Origin: Arthrobacter silvisoli
Lineage (GTDB): Bacteria > Actinomycetota > Actinomycetes > Actinomycetales > Micrococcaceae
NCBI RefSeq assembly: GCF_003369445.1
Contig: NZ_QRCU01000016.1
Coordinates: 57,591 to 121,590 of the forward strand
Direction: 5' to 3'
Length of the DNA: 64,000 nucleotides
This document shows positions 18,901 to 29,740 of the stretch, piece by piece. The notes beneath the pieces were generated by a model. It was not told where the DNA came from and did no database searches. It was given only the letters and a program-made list of their open reading frames with translations. Numbering within the stretch: the first letter of the stretch is position 1; each line of letters opens with the position of its first letter. The translations under genes were made by a program, and so were the position numbers.

Positions 18901-19595
18901 ATCAGGGGCCGACGACCCGCTCGGTGGCCCAGCTTGCGGATCTGTTGCGCAGCGACGAGGTTTTGCTTCAACTGGCACGAGAGCTGACGGGCAACCCTGA
19001 ACCAGATCTCGCTGCGATAATCGGCATATTGGCACCCACAGAGGCCGTTCCCTACGTTGCGGCCTACCGGTACAAGCCCTCGGGCCTCGAAAAATTCCAC
19101 GAGTGGCAGGCGGTCTGGGATCTGCAGCGGCGCGAGGATGCGGGGGAGATGGTTACAATCCCCGCTCCGCCGAAGTACTCGACGCTTGACTTCCAGAAAG
19201 TTGACTACTGGAAGGCCCGCGGCAAGCTCGATGTGCCCAAGGAACGCTTTGTGCTCTATCCGGGGGTCGGACGCGAGGGCGACTCAAGCTCCGTCCTGGG
19301 GTGGGCTGGCTGGAACCATCGCGACCAAGCGGTCGCGCTGGTCCGCGAGATCATGAATCAGCAGGGCCTCGGTGCGTCTGACGAAGCCATTGTGCCGTTG
19401 GTCGCCGGGCTTGTTGAGCTGGAACCGTGGCTGCACCAGTGGCATACCGAGCTCGAACCCGAGTTTGGGTCCAGCGCGGCGCAGGCGGTCACGAGCCAAA
19501 TCGAGCAGTTCCTGGCCCAGCTGCAGATGACCCGCGACGATGTAAACGCGTGGCGTCCGCCCGCGGCAGCGCGAGGGCGGCGTCGTACGGCCTGA
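15987..19595 (+). CDS. pglX: PglX: BREX adenine-specific DNA methyltransferase
   Basis: This 1202-residue enzyme is the BREX methylase, which marks host DNA at N6-adenine. The SAM-binding motif I, DPTCGSGHFLLGAF, is near residue 241, and the catalytic motif IV, NPPYITVKD, is near 369. The long C-terminal part (about 480-1200) matches the target-recognition region of the PglX family and includes a conserved helical end. Its start overlaps pglW by 4 bp, so expression is coupled. A gap of 67 bp then separates it from pglY. A run of six G is present at 18641-18646; in Streptomyces coelicolor pglX is phase variable through a G tract, but this run is short and the gene is intact here. Confidence 0.95.
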   Translation: MIDSSTLLTDLKAQLRALQADLKERADDATNVWGAALQEEHAEALRRERTGLSWTAWRDNEVDQAAVAWIVATTFVRFCEDNDLLVGAILDGLPVPVGWIAGPGDRTRRARENQTAYFRVNTSHHDRDWLQQSFRVLSAQPAGASLVDSLHNPVWTAEISAEAAKGLIDFWRHTNDDGALVHDFSDAALDTRFLGDLYQDLSDHAKKTYALLQTPVFVEEFILDRTLTPAIAEFGVDGLKLIDPTCGSGHFLLGAFERVNQQWTVEAPGMDRKQRVRKAMDSIHGVDLNPFAVAIARFRLTVAGILASGENSLVGIEDWGFHLAIGDSLLGEQGVTDSLFGEETYAYATEDLGEHVDILKSGRYHVVVGNPPYITVKDKVLNQIYRKAYTTAAGKYALSVPFMELFFRLAVKGGQGQGAGHVGQITSNSFMKREFGKKVIEDLFAGYHLDNPVDLTHVIDTSGAYIPGHGTPTVILVGRRRRPVASNVRAVLGVRGEPGQPENPSKGLVWTEIIEHVDNPGFDGTYVSVTDLQRGSLSTHPWSLSGGGAGEVFAAIEIQGDVRLRSVLSMDIGFASFPGNDEPFFLGKAWFRRHADSAAFGKELVVGDVVRDWGVRHDEVALAPYDAAFKPIVFEPQSRWARHLWCYRRVLESTTGFEGETRKESNQSWWTWYRWVRERYLTPLTITFAEVATHNHFVLDRGAKVFKQTAPVIKLPEDATETQHLELLGILNSSVACFWLKQVAHNKGSTVDSNGARQTTVPWEDFYQYNGTKVGQLPLPAVLPARRATLIDGLARALDALAPHAVVADWSEGRVQGGLSATLIRAYEQWSILRERLVFEQEELDWEVYELYGLVDEPMTYDGSSFDAICVGERAFEIALARRIEGGEEGAAWFKRHGSVPTLHVPEQWPAAYRTFVEKRLALIESTRSIGLLERPEYKRRWAISPWDKQLREALEAAILDRLEDAALWHDYQGPTTRSVAQLADLLRSDEVLLQLARELTGNPEPDLAAIIGILAPTEAVPYVAAYRYKPSGLEKFHEWQAVWDLQRREDAGEMVTIPAPPKYSTLDFQKVDYWKARGKLDVPKERFVLYPGVGREGDSSSVLGWAGWNHRDQAVALVREIMNQQGLGASDEAIVPLVAGLVELEPWLHQWHTELEPEFGSSAAQAVTSQIEQFLAQLQMTRDDVNAWRPPAAARGRRRTA

Positions 19596-19662
19596 GCGGC
19601 TTCGAATTCTCAAGCCGTAGTCGATAAGAAACGATATACCTGATGAACGGAAGTCTTCACCG

Positions 19663-22600
19663 ATGAGCACCCCCACCGCAGGCGCCTTGGCCATGATGCT
19701 GCGCGATGCAATCCACGTTCCTGAGGCTGTCCACGACGATGACTTTGTCATGCGTATCCACGAGGGCGTCCCGGCCGCAGGTCAGACTCTCAAGGATTAT
19801 GTCGTCACGGAGAAGATCGCTGAGGCCTTTGATGAGGGTCTGTCCCTGGTGAAGTCTGCACTTAGTCGAGGCAATGCCAAGGGCGCGTTCATACACGGCT
19901 CGTTCGGTGCAGGTAAGTCGCACTACATGGCCGTGATGCACCTTCTGCTCACCGGGAATGCACAGGCCCGGGCCCTTGAAGGGTTGCAGGCCGTGGTGGC
20001 CGACCACGCGGATGTCTTGTCGCGGACGTTCCTGGCAGTCGACTACCACCTTATTGGAGCCGAGTCTTTCGAGAGTGCCCTGTTTTCTGGATATATCAAC
20101 ACCGTCAAAGCGAAACACCCTGAGGCTTCGGCCCCGGTGCTCCATCAGAGCGACTTGTTGTTCCAGAATGCCCAAGCGCTGCGGGCACAATTTGGCGACG
20201 AGGTGTTCTTCTCGAAGTTCGAGCCTGACTTCGACCCCGTACTCGGCACTCTGAGCGGGGGCGGACTGTCCCCTGCCGAGCTCGATGCCGCTGCGGATGG
20301 CGCGGCCAGCGAACGTGACCGACAAGATGTGGCCGCGAAACTCGTGGAGACCTACTTCCCGGCCTACACCTCCACCTCGGCCTGGCTGCCGATCGACCAG
20401 GGCCTCCGGATCATGACCGCTCACGCCAAAGATCTGGGCTACGACGGACTGGTCCTGTTTCTTGACGAACTGGTGCTTTGGCTGGCTAACCATCTGCGGG
20501 ACTCAGCATTCATCCAGAATGAGACGTCCAAGGTGGCCAAGCTCGTCGAGACCGGATCCGGGCAGATGGCAATTCCGATGATCTCTTTTGTCGCCCGGCA
20601 GCGGGCGCTGAAGGAGTTCCTCGGGGGCGGCAACGTCGGCGCCGAGCAAGTCGCACTCGAGGACTCGTTCCAATGGTGGGAAGACCGATTCGACAAGATC
20701 ACCCTCGCGGCAGCGGACCTACCAGAGATCGTCAACAAGCGTTTGCTGACGCCGGCGTCTGAGACCGGCAGGAATGCCCTTGTTGCCGCCGTTGCCCGAG
20801 TGCGGGCCAACCCCACAGACTGGAAACACCTCCTCACAGACGCCGCCGGCTCGGGCGCGGTCGATTTCGCAAAGGTGTACCCTTTCTCCCCTGCGCTTGT
20901 GGATGCCATGGTCGCGCTGTCGGCAATCATGCAGCGTGAGCGGACCGCACTGAAGATCATGAGCGAGTTGCTGTACCGCGGGCGGGATGAGCTCACCGTA
21001 GGAGATGTCATTCCCGTCGGTGACCTGTTCGACGTCGTCGTTCTTGGTGACGCGAAACCCCTAACGGACGACATGGTCAAGGTCTTCGAGGCCGCGGCTT
21101 CCTTCTATCGAGGCAAGATGCGCCCATACTTGTTGGAGAAGCATCGGGTCAGCGACGTGGAGGCCCGGACCCTCGACCGCAACCACCCGTTCCGCCGCGA
21201 GGACCGCCTCGCCAAGACGCTCCTTGTTGCGACGATCGCCCCCGCGGCTACGTCGCTGAAGGACCTGACTGCCTCCAAGCTTGCTGCACTCAACTTCGGT
21301 AGTGTCGTATCGATGTTCGGCGGCAACGTCTCCGGGCAGGTCGTGACGCTGGCCACGGAATGGCAGGGCAAGTTCTCCGAGATCACCATCGGCTCGACCG
21401 CGGACCCGCTGATCAGCCTCCAGCTGACTGGTGTGGACTTCGACGCGATCCTTGCGCACGTTACGCAGGAAGACTCCCAGGCGAACCGCCGTCGGCTTAT
21501 TCGTGACACGTTCGTGGCTGAGATCGGCGCTGCGGCCACCGGTTCTTATGCGGGCGAGTACAGCATCGACCACGTTTGGCGCGGGCAGAAGCGCATGGTT
21601 GATGTCGTCTTCGGCAACGTCCGCGACAAAGCGGTCATGCCCGTGGAGACGTTGAAGGCCTCGGACGGCCGGTGGAAGCTCGCGGTGGACTTCCCATTCG
21701 ACGACCTGGATGACCGTGGACCGTCAGATGACATTGAGCGCATTTACACGCTTCGCCAAGACGGCATCGTCAGCGACACCATCGCGTGGGTTCCGCACTT
21801 CCTGACCACGCAGCGGATGGAAGACGTAGGGAAGCTCGTGCAGCTCGAATACCTGCTCACAGGCGACCGGTTCGACCAGTACTCTGCCAACCTGCCGGTC
21901 AACGACCGTGAGCCGGCCCGGCGACTGCTGACGAGCCAGCGAGACTCATTGAGAAGTCAGCTTGGTGCCCTCTTGCGCCAGGCGTACGGCGTCGATTCGT
22001 CAGCAAACGACGAGAACATCGGGACAAAGCTTCCAGGGTCCAACTTCGTTACCCTGGCCGAGGGTTTCACTCCGACCCAACCCTCGGCAGCGACCCTGCG
22101 GGATACTGTCGTGGGCGTGCTGGGCTCGGCGCTGACCGCCCGGTACCCCAAGCACCCGGAGATCGAGCGCGGCTCTGAGGAAGTCCGCCGGGCCGAGCTG
22201 AACGCGGTGTTGGACCTCGCACGCAAGGCGGTGGACGGTGGTGGTCGTTTGGATAATGTTGACAGGGCCACCGGCACTCGGGTTCGCCGTGTGGTGACTG
22301 CATACGGCGTAGGAACACTGCGTGAGAGCACCTATGCGCTGGATGCACAACACTTCACCTTCTTCGACGAGTTCACTCGCGCCGCGGGCACCGGTGACGT
22401 GTCCGTCGGGACTCTGCGCGGGGTGCTCGCTGAGCGTGGAATGACGACCGACGCCATGGACCTGCTGGTCCTGACGTGGGCGAAAATCACTGACCGGGAG
22501 TGGTTCCGAGCCGGCGCCCGCACACAGGAACCGGGAATCGGTGCGCCGACCCCGGATATGCTCCTGCGCGAGCCCGTGCTGCCATCCGAGGATGAGTGGC

Positions 22601-23505
22601 AGATAGCCATGACCCGCGCCAAGACGGTATTCGGCGTCGGGGCCGACGAATACCACCTTTCCACTGCGTCACTTCAGCGCGTCAGTGACGGGCTTCTCGC
22701 AAAAGTGCGCCCTGCGGTGAGCACGACCGCTGAAGCAGTCGCGGAATTGACCAAGCACCGCGACACGCTCGGCTTGGACGAGACCGCCCCGCGGTGGCAA
22801 TCAGACACCCGCGGCCGGGACCTTGTCGCTGTACTTGCCGCAGCCGAAGGGCCAGTGGCCAGGATCGAGGCACTCGCTCAGTTTGACCTGCCAGCCGAGC
22901 CCCAGGCAGTTGCCAGATCGATCCGCGCCTCGGGCGACGTCGTGGCCGCGCTTCGCGGTGCCAATTGGGGTCTGATCGATAAGCTGCCGACGCTGGGCGG
23001 TCAACGCGCGGCTCACGCATTGGCGCAACTTCGGGGAGTCGCGAAGCAGGCCGAACTTCACGCCTCGCTCAAGCCTGCCCTGGATGCTGCAGCTCACGAA
23101 GCGACCGAGGCCCTGGTCGAGGACCCGGACGAAATTGAGCGCCGTCAGCGGGAGGACGCGGAGCGGCGTCGGCGCGAAGAAGAAGCCCGGGAGCAGCGCG
23201 AAAACGCCGAGCAGATTGCGGCTGCGGAGCGAGCTGCCCGTGAGGTGGAGCTGCAGAAGGAGCGAGATCGGCTCGAGGCCCAGCGTCGCCAGCAGGAAGA
23301 GCGTGAGGAGGACATCGCGCGCAAGCTTGCCGAGCTGGATCAGATCCGGCTCGAGGAAGAAGAACGCAAGCGGGAACGGATGACCGAGAAGAGCCAGGTC
23401 ATCGCTCGTGTGGTCGAAGTCCAGGAGATCGGGCGGAAGATCAGCGATGAGCTGGCCAACCCGGTTCAGGGCAAGAAACTGCGTGTGAGCTGGAGGTGGG
23501 AGTGA
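19663..23505 (+). CDS. pglY: PglY: large P-loop ATPase of type 2 BREX
   Basis: The 1280-residue protein is the PglY/BrxC-type ATPase. A Walker A motif, [15 protein letters not shown], lies near residues 77-91, and a Walker B-like [16 protein letters not shown] near residue 265. The middle is a long region without obvious motifs. Residues about 1145-1260 form a highly charged coiled coil ([20 protein letters not shown]), which suggests oligomerisation or binding to another BREX subunit. Length agrees with PglY of Streptomyces. It is followed without a gap by pglZ, whose GTG start overlaps the stop. In the pathway it acts with PglW, X and Z to block phage replication. Confidence 0.92.
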   Translation: MSTPTAGALAMMLRDAIHVPEAVHDDDFVMRIHEGVPAAGQTLKDYVVTEKIAEAFDEGLSLVKSALSRGNAKGAFIHGSFGAGKSHYMAVMHLLLTGNAQARALEGLQAVVADHADVLSRTFLAVDYHLIGAESFESALFSGYINTVKAKHPEASAPVLHQSDLLFQNAQALRAQFGDEVFFSKFEPDFDPVLGTLSGGGLSPAELDAAADGAASERDRQDVAAKLVETYFPAYTSTSAWLPIDQGLRIMTAHAKDLGYDGLVLFLDELVLWLANHLRDSAFIQNETSKVAKLVETGSGQMAIPMISFVARQRALKEFLGGGNVGAEQVALEDSFQWWEDRFDKITLAAADLPEIVNKRLLTPASETGRNALVAAVARVRANPTDWKHLLTDAAGSGAVDFAKVYPFSPALVDAMVALSAIMQRERTALKIMSELLYRGRDELTVGDVIPVGDLFDVVVLGDAKPLTDDMVKVFEAAASFYRGKMRPYLLEKHRVSDVEARTLDRNHPFRREDRLAKTLLVATIAPAATSLKDLTASKLAALNFGSVVSMFGGNVSGQVVTLATEWQGKFSEITIGSTADPLISLQLTGVDFDAILAHVTQEDSQANRRRLIRDTFVAEIGAAATGSYAGEYSIDHVWRGQKRMVDVVFGNVRDKAVMPVETLKASDGRWKLAVDFPFDDLDDRGPSDDIERIYTLRQDGIVSDTIAWVPHFLTTQRMEDVGKLVQLEYLLTGDRFDQYSANLPVNDREPARRLLTSQRDSLRSQLGALLRQAYGVDSSANDENIGTKLPGSNFVTLAEGFTPTQPSAATLRDTVVGVLGSALTARYPKHPEIERGSEEVRRAELNAVLDLARKAVDGGGRLDNVDRATGTRVRRVVTAYGVGTLRESTYALDAQHFTFFDEFTRAAGTGDVSVGTLRGVLAERGMTTDAMDLLVLTWAKITDREWFRAGARTQEPGIGAPTPDMLLREPVLPSEDEWQIAMTRAKTVFGVGADEYHLSTASLQRVSDGLLAKVRPAVSTTAEAVAELTKHRDTLGLDETAPRWQSDTRGRDLVAVLAAAEGPVARIEALAQFDLPAEPQAVARSIRASGDVVAALRGANWGLIDKLPTLGGQRAAHALAQLRGVAKQAELHASLKPALDAAAHEATEALVEDPDEIERRQREDAERRRREEEAREQRENAEQIAAAERAAREVELQKERDRLEAQRRQQEEREEDIARKLAELDQIRLEEEERKRERMTEKSQVIARVVEVQEIGRKISDELANPVQGKKLRVSWRWE

Positions 23506-26189
23506 ACAGCGCCGGGAACGGAGCCACCCGCACGGTCGCCGTCTCCGAGGCGCTGGTAAGGTCCCGCGCCGCCGAGCTCATCAAGAAGGGCGGCGACTCT
23601 CGCGTGCTTGTGATGCGTGCCCAGCCGCGCTGGTTCGGCGAGGACCTTACTGTTGACGGTCACCCTGTCCGGGTGGTGGAGGGCATCTCCCAGCTGGCGA
23701 TCCTCGACGCTTATGCCGCCCAGACCGATGGCGAATACCTGGTGGTGCTCACTGACCGGCCACGAACCGATCTTGGCGACACCGTGCTCGCCAGGGCCTA
23801 CCGCCAGCAGATCGAAGACCCGGACGAGTGGGGGAGCATCCCGGCACTGTTCGGCGGAGCGCGTGAGGTCAGCCGGGAGCTGCGACGGCTCGACTGGGCG
23901 GCCGCTGCTCTGCTTGACTACGAGCCCGCCGGCGGCTGGGCGCCGTCGACGGACCTTGCCGTGTCCGCCGAGCACGCCATCGGCAACCTGCTCGCACACC
24001 TGCTGGAGATCGACTCGGCCGAGCTGGACGGTGTCATCATCCTCACGTCACTGAGCAACGGGTCCCGTGCTTCCTGGTCTGCGGTGGATCCGGCCCTGCA
24101 GAACCACCTGATCGAGTGGGGCGAGCAGGAATACGGGGCTGCGGCCGGGTTCGCGCTGCGCACCACCGCCGTCCCCGGTGGGCTGGTCAAGCCCCTCGCC
24201 CTCGGGCTGGCCGTCGACGTGCTGTGGCCCAGCCCCGCCGGTGATCTCACTGAGGAGCAGGTTGCTGCCCGTACCAGGCTGCTCGAGCGCTACGTCGGCG
24301 GCAGGTCAATCACGCCCCTTCAGGCGCGGGAGATTGCAAACGCATCGGTATCTGCTGTGCTGCGGGTTTCGCGAGAGAGCGATCCGGAGGGAAGACTCGG
24401 CGTAGTGCTTGACCAGGCCGAGGCTCTTCTTCGCGACAACCTCGGGTGGCCGGCTGGCGCAGAGCGCTCATCCATCCTGCGCCCCGGGTTCACAGCTCGG
24501 CTTCGTCTGCTCGCCCGGGCACTGGATGAGGGTTCCGCGGTGGAGGAAGCACTGGCCGCAGTACTTGACCACCGCGAAGCAGCTCACTCTGACCGGGACG
24601 TTGCGCCGCGGATGGCTGTCCGGCTCTCCCGCTGGCTGACGACGAGTGAGCAGGAGGCGCACAGCTTCGGAGCTGACCTGCAGAGGCAGCTCGACGACGG
24701 CGCCTGGGTTGACGCTGCTCTCGGCATGTTGTGGAGCGGCTCGTCTGATGCAGAGGTAGCGGCTGCGTACGGGAGGCTGATTGCGCGGGTGCGTGCTCGG
24801 CGAAGAATGCGCGATGAGTCAGCTGCGATGCACTTGGGCGACTCGCCTGCAGAACGGTCGCTCGCGGAACTGCTGGCGAACGGGGCAGCGCTCGGAATTG
24901 AGAACGTTCTTCGCGCCGTCGTGGATCCGTGGAAATCTTTCGGCGGCGTGCTCATGGTGGTGTTGGACGGGATGAGCGCGGCAGTCGCCGTCGATCTCGC
25001 CACCGAGGTTGGGCGTTCGGGGCTCGTCGAGTGGGTCCCCGCCACCACCAAGCGCCGGCTTGCAGCTGCGGCCGCCTTGCCGTCGATGACGGGGATCTCA
25101 CGCACGAGTCTGCTGTGCGGCGAGATTCGCGGCGGCAATTCAGCGATCGAGAAAGCCGGTCTGGCAGCGGCGTTCCCCGGCGCGCGGATGTTTCACAAGG
25201 GTGAGTTTCGGGCCACAGGCGGGGTCCAACTCGCGCAGAGTGTCGCATCAGCGATCGCCGACCAATCTGTTCCGGTGGTCGGCGTGGTGATTAACGCCAT
25301 TGACGACGCAACGCATAAGAACGACACTGCCGGCCGGCCGTGGGCAATAGGGGATCTGGAACCGTTACGGGGGCTCCTCAATGCGGCATCGATCGCCGGA
25401 CGCACGGTCGTGCTCACCTCCGACCACGGCCATGTCGTCGAGCGGCAGACCGAGATGCTTCCTACTGTGGCTGGCGGCGATGCCCGCTGGCGTCCTGCAA
25501 CTTCGGGACCGATCCGGGATGGCGAGGTGCTGGTGAGCGGGCCCCGTGTCGGGCTCGAAGTTGGCGAGGCCGTGCTCCTCTGGCGAGACGACGCGCGTTA
25601 CGGGCCGGCTCGGGCCGGGTATCACGGTGGCGCGTCTTTGGCGGAATTGACTGTGCCCGTGCTGGTGTACCAGCGGTCGCTGGCTCAGTCGGCGCCAGAG
25701 GGCTGGGAAGCGGCGCCTCCTCAGGCGCCTGCCTGGTGGAACGACCCGGTCATCGATGCGCCGCCAGTGCCTAAGCCTTCGGCGGCGAAGAAGACACACA
25801 AGAAGGCCGCCGCCGGTAAGACGACTCCCGCTCTGTTCGATTTCGATGAGCCGCAGGGTTCTGTCGCGGCAAAGCAGGAAGACTTCGTACGCCGAGTGCT
25901 CGCGTCGGCGGTCTACTCCGAACAGATCTCGCTTGCCGGGCGTGCAGCTGCCGGCGCCGGGCTGCTCGTGGAGACGGTGCTTCGCACCCTCGTCGACCGG
26001 GGTGGAAGGGCGCACCAGGATACGGTCGCGTCGCTCGCCGGTCTGCCCTACAACGGGATGGGACAAGGGCTGGCGGTGGTCAAACGCATCCTGAACGTGG
26101 AAGGCTACGACATCCTGTCCTACGACAGCGATGGTGAAACCCTGCGGCTCGACGTGGGCTTGCTCAAGGACCAGTTCGGAGTGGCGTGA
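23502..26189 (+). CDS. pglZ: PglZ: alkaline-phosphatase-superfamily BREX protein
   Basis: PglZ is the signature protein of all BREX systems, a member of the alkaline phosphatase/sulfatase superfamily. In this 895-residue product the metal-site motifs are visible: [17 protein letters not shown] near residue 485 and [12 protein letters not shown] near 640. Between them lies [15 protein letters not shown], which matches the family. After a Pro/Ala/Lys-rich linker (about residues 745-790), a winged-helix-like C-terminal domain of about 110 residues follows. The GTG at 23502 was chosen because GGAGG lies 5 bases upstream and it overlaps the pglY stop (GTGA); a GTG at 23496 is an alternative. The stop overlaps brxD. 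Confidence 0.93.
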   Translation: MNSAGNGATRTVAVSEALVRSRAAELIKKGGDSRVLVMRAQPRWFGEDLTVDGHPVRVVEGISQLAILDAYAAQTDGEYLVVLTDRPRTDLGDTVLARAYRQQIEDPDEWGSIPALFGGAREVSRELRRLDWAAAALLDYEPAGGWAPSTDLAVSAEHAIGNLLAHLLEIDSAELDGVIILTSLSNGSRASWSAVDPALQNHLIEWGEQEYGAAAGFALRTTAVPGGLVKPLALGLAVDVLWPSPAGDLTEEQVAARTRLLERYVGGRSITPLQAREIANASVSAVLRVSRESDPEGRLGVVLDQAEALLRDNLGWPAGAERSSILRPGFTARLRLLARALDEGSAVEEALAAVLDHREAAHSDRDVAPRMAVRLSRWLTTSEQEAHSFGADLQRQLDDGAWVDAALGMLWSGSSDAEVAAAYGRLIARVRARRRMRDESAAMHLGDSPAERSLAELLANGAALGIENVLRAVVDPWKSFGGVLMVVLDGMSAAVAVDLATEVGRSGLVEWVPATTKRRLAAAAALPSMTGISRTSLLCGEIRGGNSAIEKAGLAAAFPGARMFHKGEFRATGGVQLAQSVASAIADQSVPVVGVVINAIDDATHKNDTAGRPWAIGDLEPLRGLLNAASIAGRTVVLTSDHGHVVERQTEMLPTVAGGDARWRPATSGPIRDGEVLVSGPRVGLEVGEAVLLWRDDARYGPARAGYHGGASLAELTVPVLVYQRSLAQSAPEGWEAAPPQAPAWWNDPVIDAPPVPKPSAAKKTHKKAAAGKTTPALFDFDEPQGSVAAKQEDFVRRVLASAVYSEQISLAGRAAAGAGLLVETVLRTLVDRGGRAHQDTVASLAGLPYNGMGQGLAVVKRILNVEGYDILSYDSDGETLRLDVGLLKDQFGVA

Positions 26190-27526
26190 TGGCGGATGTT
26201 GCGATCAGCCCGCGGCGGCGCAGGGAGATCATCGACGCACTGCGCCGCGGCACCGTGCCGCAGCAAGGCCTGGACATCATGGCGGTTGGACTTGGCAGGT
26301 TCGAGGCCGCGATTGACGACGAGCTGGACGCAGTAAAGCATGGCGCGGCTCAGTTCAAAGCCGTCCGGGGTGAATACGGCTCCGGGAAGACATTCTTCTC
26401 CCGGTGGCTTACCGAGCGGGCCAAAAAGAAGAACTTCGTGACCGCCGAGATCCAGATCTCCGAGACCGAGACGCCGCTGTACAAGCTGGAGAAGGTCTAC
26501 CGTCGGGTTGTCGAGAACCTTTCGACGCCAACGGTCTCCAGTGGCGCCTTCAGCGATGTAATTGATGGCTGGCTATATGTGCTCGGTCAGGACGTCCAGT
26601 TAGCTGGACGTCCTGACGCGGCTGACCTCGAGATTCGGACCGATGAGTTGCTCGAGAAGCGCCTCGCGTCGGTTTCGAAGGAAGCGCCGGCGTTCGCGAT
26701 GGCGCTGCGCGCCTACCGCCAGATGAGTGCGAGTTCGAAGAATGCCGAAGCGGATGCCCTTCTGGCGTGGCTCGGTGGTCAGCCGCACGTTTCTGCCAGC
26801 GCCCGTCGGTCCGCTGGGGTGCGAGGCGAGCTCGACCACTTTGGCGCACTGGGTTTCCTCCAGGGGCTCCTGACCGTGCTGCGCGACTCGGACTATGCGG
26901 GGCTTGTCCTCGTCTTGGACGAGGTCGAGACACTCCAGCGCATGCGATCCGACGTGCGCGAGAAGTCGCTTAATGCACTGCGCCAGCTCATGGACGAGGT
27001 CGACAGCGGACGCTTCCCAGGTTTGTACCTCCTCATGACTGGCACGCCTGCCTTCTACGACGGCCATCAGGGCGTCCAGCGGCTGGCACCGCTCGCCCAG
27101 CGGCTGCAAACCGACTTTGGGACTGACGCACGTTTCGATAATCCGCGCGCGACGCAGATCCGCCTGCACGGCTTCACGCCTGACTCGTTGGTAGAGCTCG
27201 GCAGCCGAGTCCGTGACATCTACGCCGCGGGGACCGCGGCGGGCGAACGCATCCACGCGGTGGTCGGGGACGCCTACATTGCTGACCTGGCGGCTGCAGT
27301 CGCTGGAGAACTAGGTGGCCGGACCGGGGTGGCCCCTCGCGTTTTCCTCAAGAAGCTGGTTGCCGACGTACTGGATCGCGTTGACCAGTTCCCTGACTTC
27401 GACCCGCGCGAACACTACGAGTTAACGCTCGGCGCCTCCGAACTCACCGACGTCGAGCGGGAAGCTCAGACGCGCGGTGATCTCCGCGCTGCGTTGTCGG
27501 TCGACGACGTCGACCTAGGCTTCTAG
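26189..27526 (+). CDS. brxD: BrxD: ATP-binding BREX protein
   Basis: The 445-residue AAA-type ATPase corresponds to BrxD, the BREX ATP-binding protein specific for type 2-like loci. Walker A (RGEYGSGKTFFSRWL) is near residue 60 and Walker B (LVLVLDEVETLQRM) near 242. A sensor-like LLMTGTPAFYD follows at about 285. The N-terminal PRRRREIIDALRRGTVP is the usual opening of the family. The start could be the GTG at 26186 or the ATG at 26189; the latter has GGAG at a better distance. It lies between pglZ (overlap) and the helicase brxHI (4-bp gap), so all six genes form one operon. A perfect inverted repeat lies inside the gene at 26587-26616. Confidence 0.9.
   Translation: MADVAISPRRRREIIDALRRGTVPQQGLDIMAVGLGRFEAAIDDELDAVKHGAAQFKAVRGEYGSGKTFFSRWLTERAKKKNFVTAEIQISETETPLYKLEKVYRRVVENLSTPTVSSGAFSDVIDGWLYVLGQDVQLAGRPDAADLEIRTDELLEKRLASVSKEAPAFAMALRAYRQMSASSKNAEADALLAWLGGQPHVSASARRSAGVRGELDHFGALGFLQGLLTVLRDSDYAGLVLVLDEVETLQRMRSDVREKSLNALRQLMDEVDSGRFPGLYLLMTGTPAFYDGHQGVQRLAPLAQRLQTDFGTDARFDNPRATQIRLHGFTPDSLVELGSRVRDIYAAGTAAGERIHAVVGDAYIADLAAAVAGELGGRTGVAPRVFLKKLVADVLDRVDQFPDFDPREHYELTLGASELTDVEREAQTRGDLRAALSVDDVDLGF
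26587..26616. repeat. Perfect 13-bp inverted repeat inside brxD
   Basis: TCAGGACGTCCAG at 26587-26599 is followed by a 4-base loop (TTAG) and its exact complement at 26604-26616. The stretch is coding (GQDVQLAGRPDAA). A hairpin this strong within an open reading frame is unusual. It could slow translation or RNA polymerase, or bind a dimeric protein. No function is known. Confidence 0.75.
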
Positions 27527-27530
27527 CGTT

Positions 27531-29663
27531 ATGACAGGCGGAACCGGGCTTGATGAAGCCATCGAGTACCACGTGGTCAACTCGCTGGGATGGCCCAATC
27601 TGCGCCCCTTACAGGCGGCCTCCGTCGATCCTGTGCGATCGGGCGCCGACTGCCTGTTGATCGCGCCTACAGCCGGTGGCAAGACTGAAGCCGCCATCTT
27701 TCCGCTGCTTTCCTCGATGGTTCGCGAGCAATGGCGCGGTTTGTCAGTCCTCTATGTGACCCCTCTACGGGCGCTGCTGAACAACCTGCACCCGCGCATC
27801 ACGAAGTATGGCGATTGGCTTGGCCGCCGCGTCGGTCTGTGGCACGGGGACATCGGCGACACCGCGCGCAGGTATATCCTCGCGGACCCGCCAGACATTC
27901 TGCTGACCACACCTGAATCGCTCGAAGCGATGCTCGTCTCGCGACGCGTCGACCACGACCGCTTCTTCTCTGGGCTGCGGGCGATCGTCGTCGACGAACT
28001 GCACTCCTTCGCGGCCTCTGACCGTGGATGGCACCTGCTCGGCGTTCTGGCTCGTCTGGAACGGATAGCACGGCGCCCGATCCAAAGGGTCGGACTGTCG
28101 GCGACGGTCGGCAACCCAGAAGAAATCGGGCGGTGGCTACAAGGTGGTGAGGCCACAAGCGGAGCGGGGGAGCGCGAACTTCGTGTGGTCTCCGAGGAGA
28201 CAGCGGCATCTTCGCCCGGCCCTGAAGTGCTGCTCGACTATGTCGGCTCGGTGACCAACGCGGCGAGGGTAGTCGCGGCACTCCACCGTGGTGAGAAGCG
28301 GTTGGTCTTTTGCGAGTCCCGCCGCATCAGTGAGCAGCTCGCCTTCGAACTACGCGGACTCGGGGTCGAGACGTTCGTGTCTCATTCATCGCTCTCTGCG
28401 GAAGAGAGACGTAGGTCGGAGCAAGCATTCGCCGAGACACGGAACACCGTAATCGTCGCCACCTCTACACTTGAGCTCGGGATCGACATCGGAGACCTCG
28501 ACCGCGTTATCCAGATCGACGCGCCCCGAACTGTTGCCTCGTTCCTTCAGAGGCTTGGTCGAACGGGACGCCGACCCGGTACACGACGCAACACGCTGTT
28601 CCTGGCAACCAGTTCTGACGCGCTGCTGGAGACCGCAGGCCTACTCCTTTTGTGGAAACAGGGCTTCGTTGAGCCGATCACTCCGCCACCTCATCCGCGC
28701 CACCTCGCCGCTCAGCAACTTCTGGCGCTTGCGCTGCAGGAAGGCGCCTACGGGTCCAACACCTGGCGCGAGTGGTGGGGACGTCTGGGCCTGATGGACG
28801 ACGGCAATGAAGTCCTCGCATATCTGCAAAGCGAAGGCTTCCTCGTCGAGGATGGCGGACTGCTGATGATCGGTCCGGCCGCCGAGAAGTCCTTCGGCCG
28901 CCGCCACTTCATGGACTTGCTCAGTTCATTCGACGCAGAGAAAGAACTACGTGTGGTGAGCGGGAACAAGGAGCTTGGGTTTATCTCACCACTCGCTCTA
29001 CCGCGGGAAGGCTGGGAGAAGCTTGATGCCAAGCCCGTCCTCATGAACGGCAGGGCCTGGCATGTCGAGCATGTGAACTGGGAACGGTTCGAAGTTGTCG
29101 TTAGCCCGGTGACTCACAAGGGCGACGTCCGATGGCAAAGCGATGCAATAGCGCTGTCGTTTGAAATGATGCGAGCCCAACGTGATGTGCTTCTCGGCGC
29201 AGCGCCAAATGTTCCGCTGTCACGGCGAGCGACAGAGCGGTTGGAGCTCGTTCGCGAGACACGGCTGAATCAAGTCTCACGGGACGGACTTGTCCTCGAA
29301 CGGTCGGGGCATGAAACACTCGTCTGGACCTGGGCAGGGCTCAAAGCGAACGAGACATTGCGCGCCGGGCTGGGAGGAGCGGAGGGGCAGTCGTACAACG
29401 ACGTCATGGTCTTGCGGGGTGTCGAAGATGTGTCACGGCTCGCAGGGATCTCGTTCGAAGGCGTCGTACCGCGCGTCCCAGCGGAGATGGTTGAGGGTCT
29501 GAAGTTCTCGGCAGCGCTGCCAGAAGAATTGTCTCTGAAGGCGCTCTCGGAACGGTTCGCAGACCGAGCAGGTGCGGCAGTAGTTGCAGCCGAGGAAATG
29601 ACACACGCGGCCAGCCGGATTGACCATTTCCCGTCTCGCGCGGACGAGCACGCGGGGGAGTGA
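27531..29663 (+). CDS. brxHI: BrxHI: DEAD/DEAH-box helicase of type 2 BREX
   Basis: This 710-residue superfamily 2 helicase resembles Lhr-type enzymes and fits BrxHI. The N-terminal Q-region (YHVVNSLGWPNLRPLQ) is followed by Walker A (LLIAPTAGGKTEAA, residues about 42-55), motif Ia (VLYVTPLRALLNNL), the DELH box (IVVDELHSF, about 154), SATVGNP (motif III), TSTLELGIDIGDLDRV and the arginine-finger motif QRLGRTGRRPGT near 340. The C-terminal 300 residues are the usual Lhr-like accessory region. It is the last gene of the BREX operon and converges with a small gene on the other strand. It presumably unwinds DNA at the step where phage replication is blocked. Confidence 0.9.
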   Translation: MTGGTGLDEAIEYHVVNSLGWPNLRPLQAASVDPVRSGADCLLIAPTAGGKTEAAIFPLLSSMVREQWRGLSVLYVTPLRALLNNLHPRITKYGDWLGRRVGLWHGDIGDTARRYILADPPDILLTTPESLEAMLVSRRVDHDRFFSGLRAIVVDELHSFAASDRGWHLLGVLARLERIARRPIQRVGLSATVGNPEEIGRWLQGGEATSGAGERELRVVSEETAASSPGPEVLLDYVGSVTNAARVVAALHRGEKRLVFCESRRISEQLAFELRGLGVETFVSHSSLSAEERRRSEQAFAETRNTVIVATSTLELGIDIGDLDRVIQIDAPRTVASFLQRLGRTGRRPGTRRNTLFLATSSDALLETAGLLLLWKQGFVEPITPPPHPRHLAAQQLLALALQEGAYGSNTWREWWGRLGLMDDGNEVLAYLQSEGFLVEDGGLLMIGPAAEKSFGRRHFMDLLSSFDAEKELRVVSGNKELGFISPLALPREGWEKLDAKPVLMNGRAWHVEHVNWERFEVVVSPVTHKGDVRWQSDAIALSFEMMRAQRDVLLGAAPNVPLSRRATERLELVRETRLNQVSRDGLVLERSGHETLVWTWAGLKANETLRAGLGGAEGQSYNDVMVLRGVEDVSRLAGISFEGVVPRVPAEMVEGLKFSAALPEELSLKALSERFADRAGAAVVAAEEMTHAASRIDHFPSRADEHAGE

Positions 29664-29740
29664 GGACTGTGGAATGCTCGAGCCACCTCGGTTCGCTGGC
29701 ATAGGACGAGGCGACGGGCCGAGGCGCTTGATCGCTTTGG

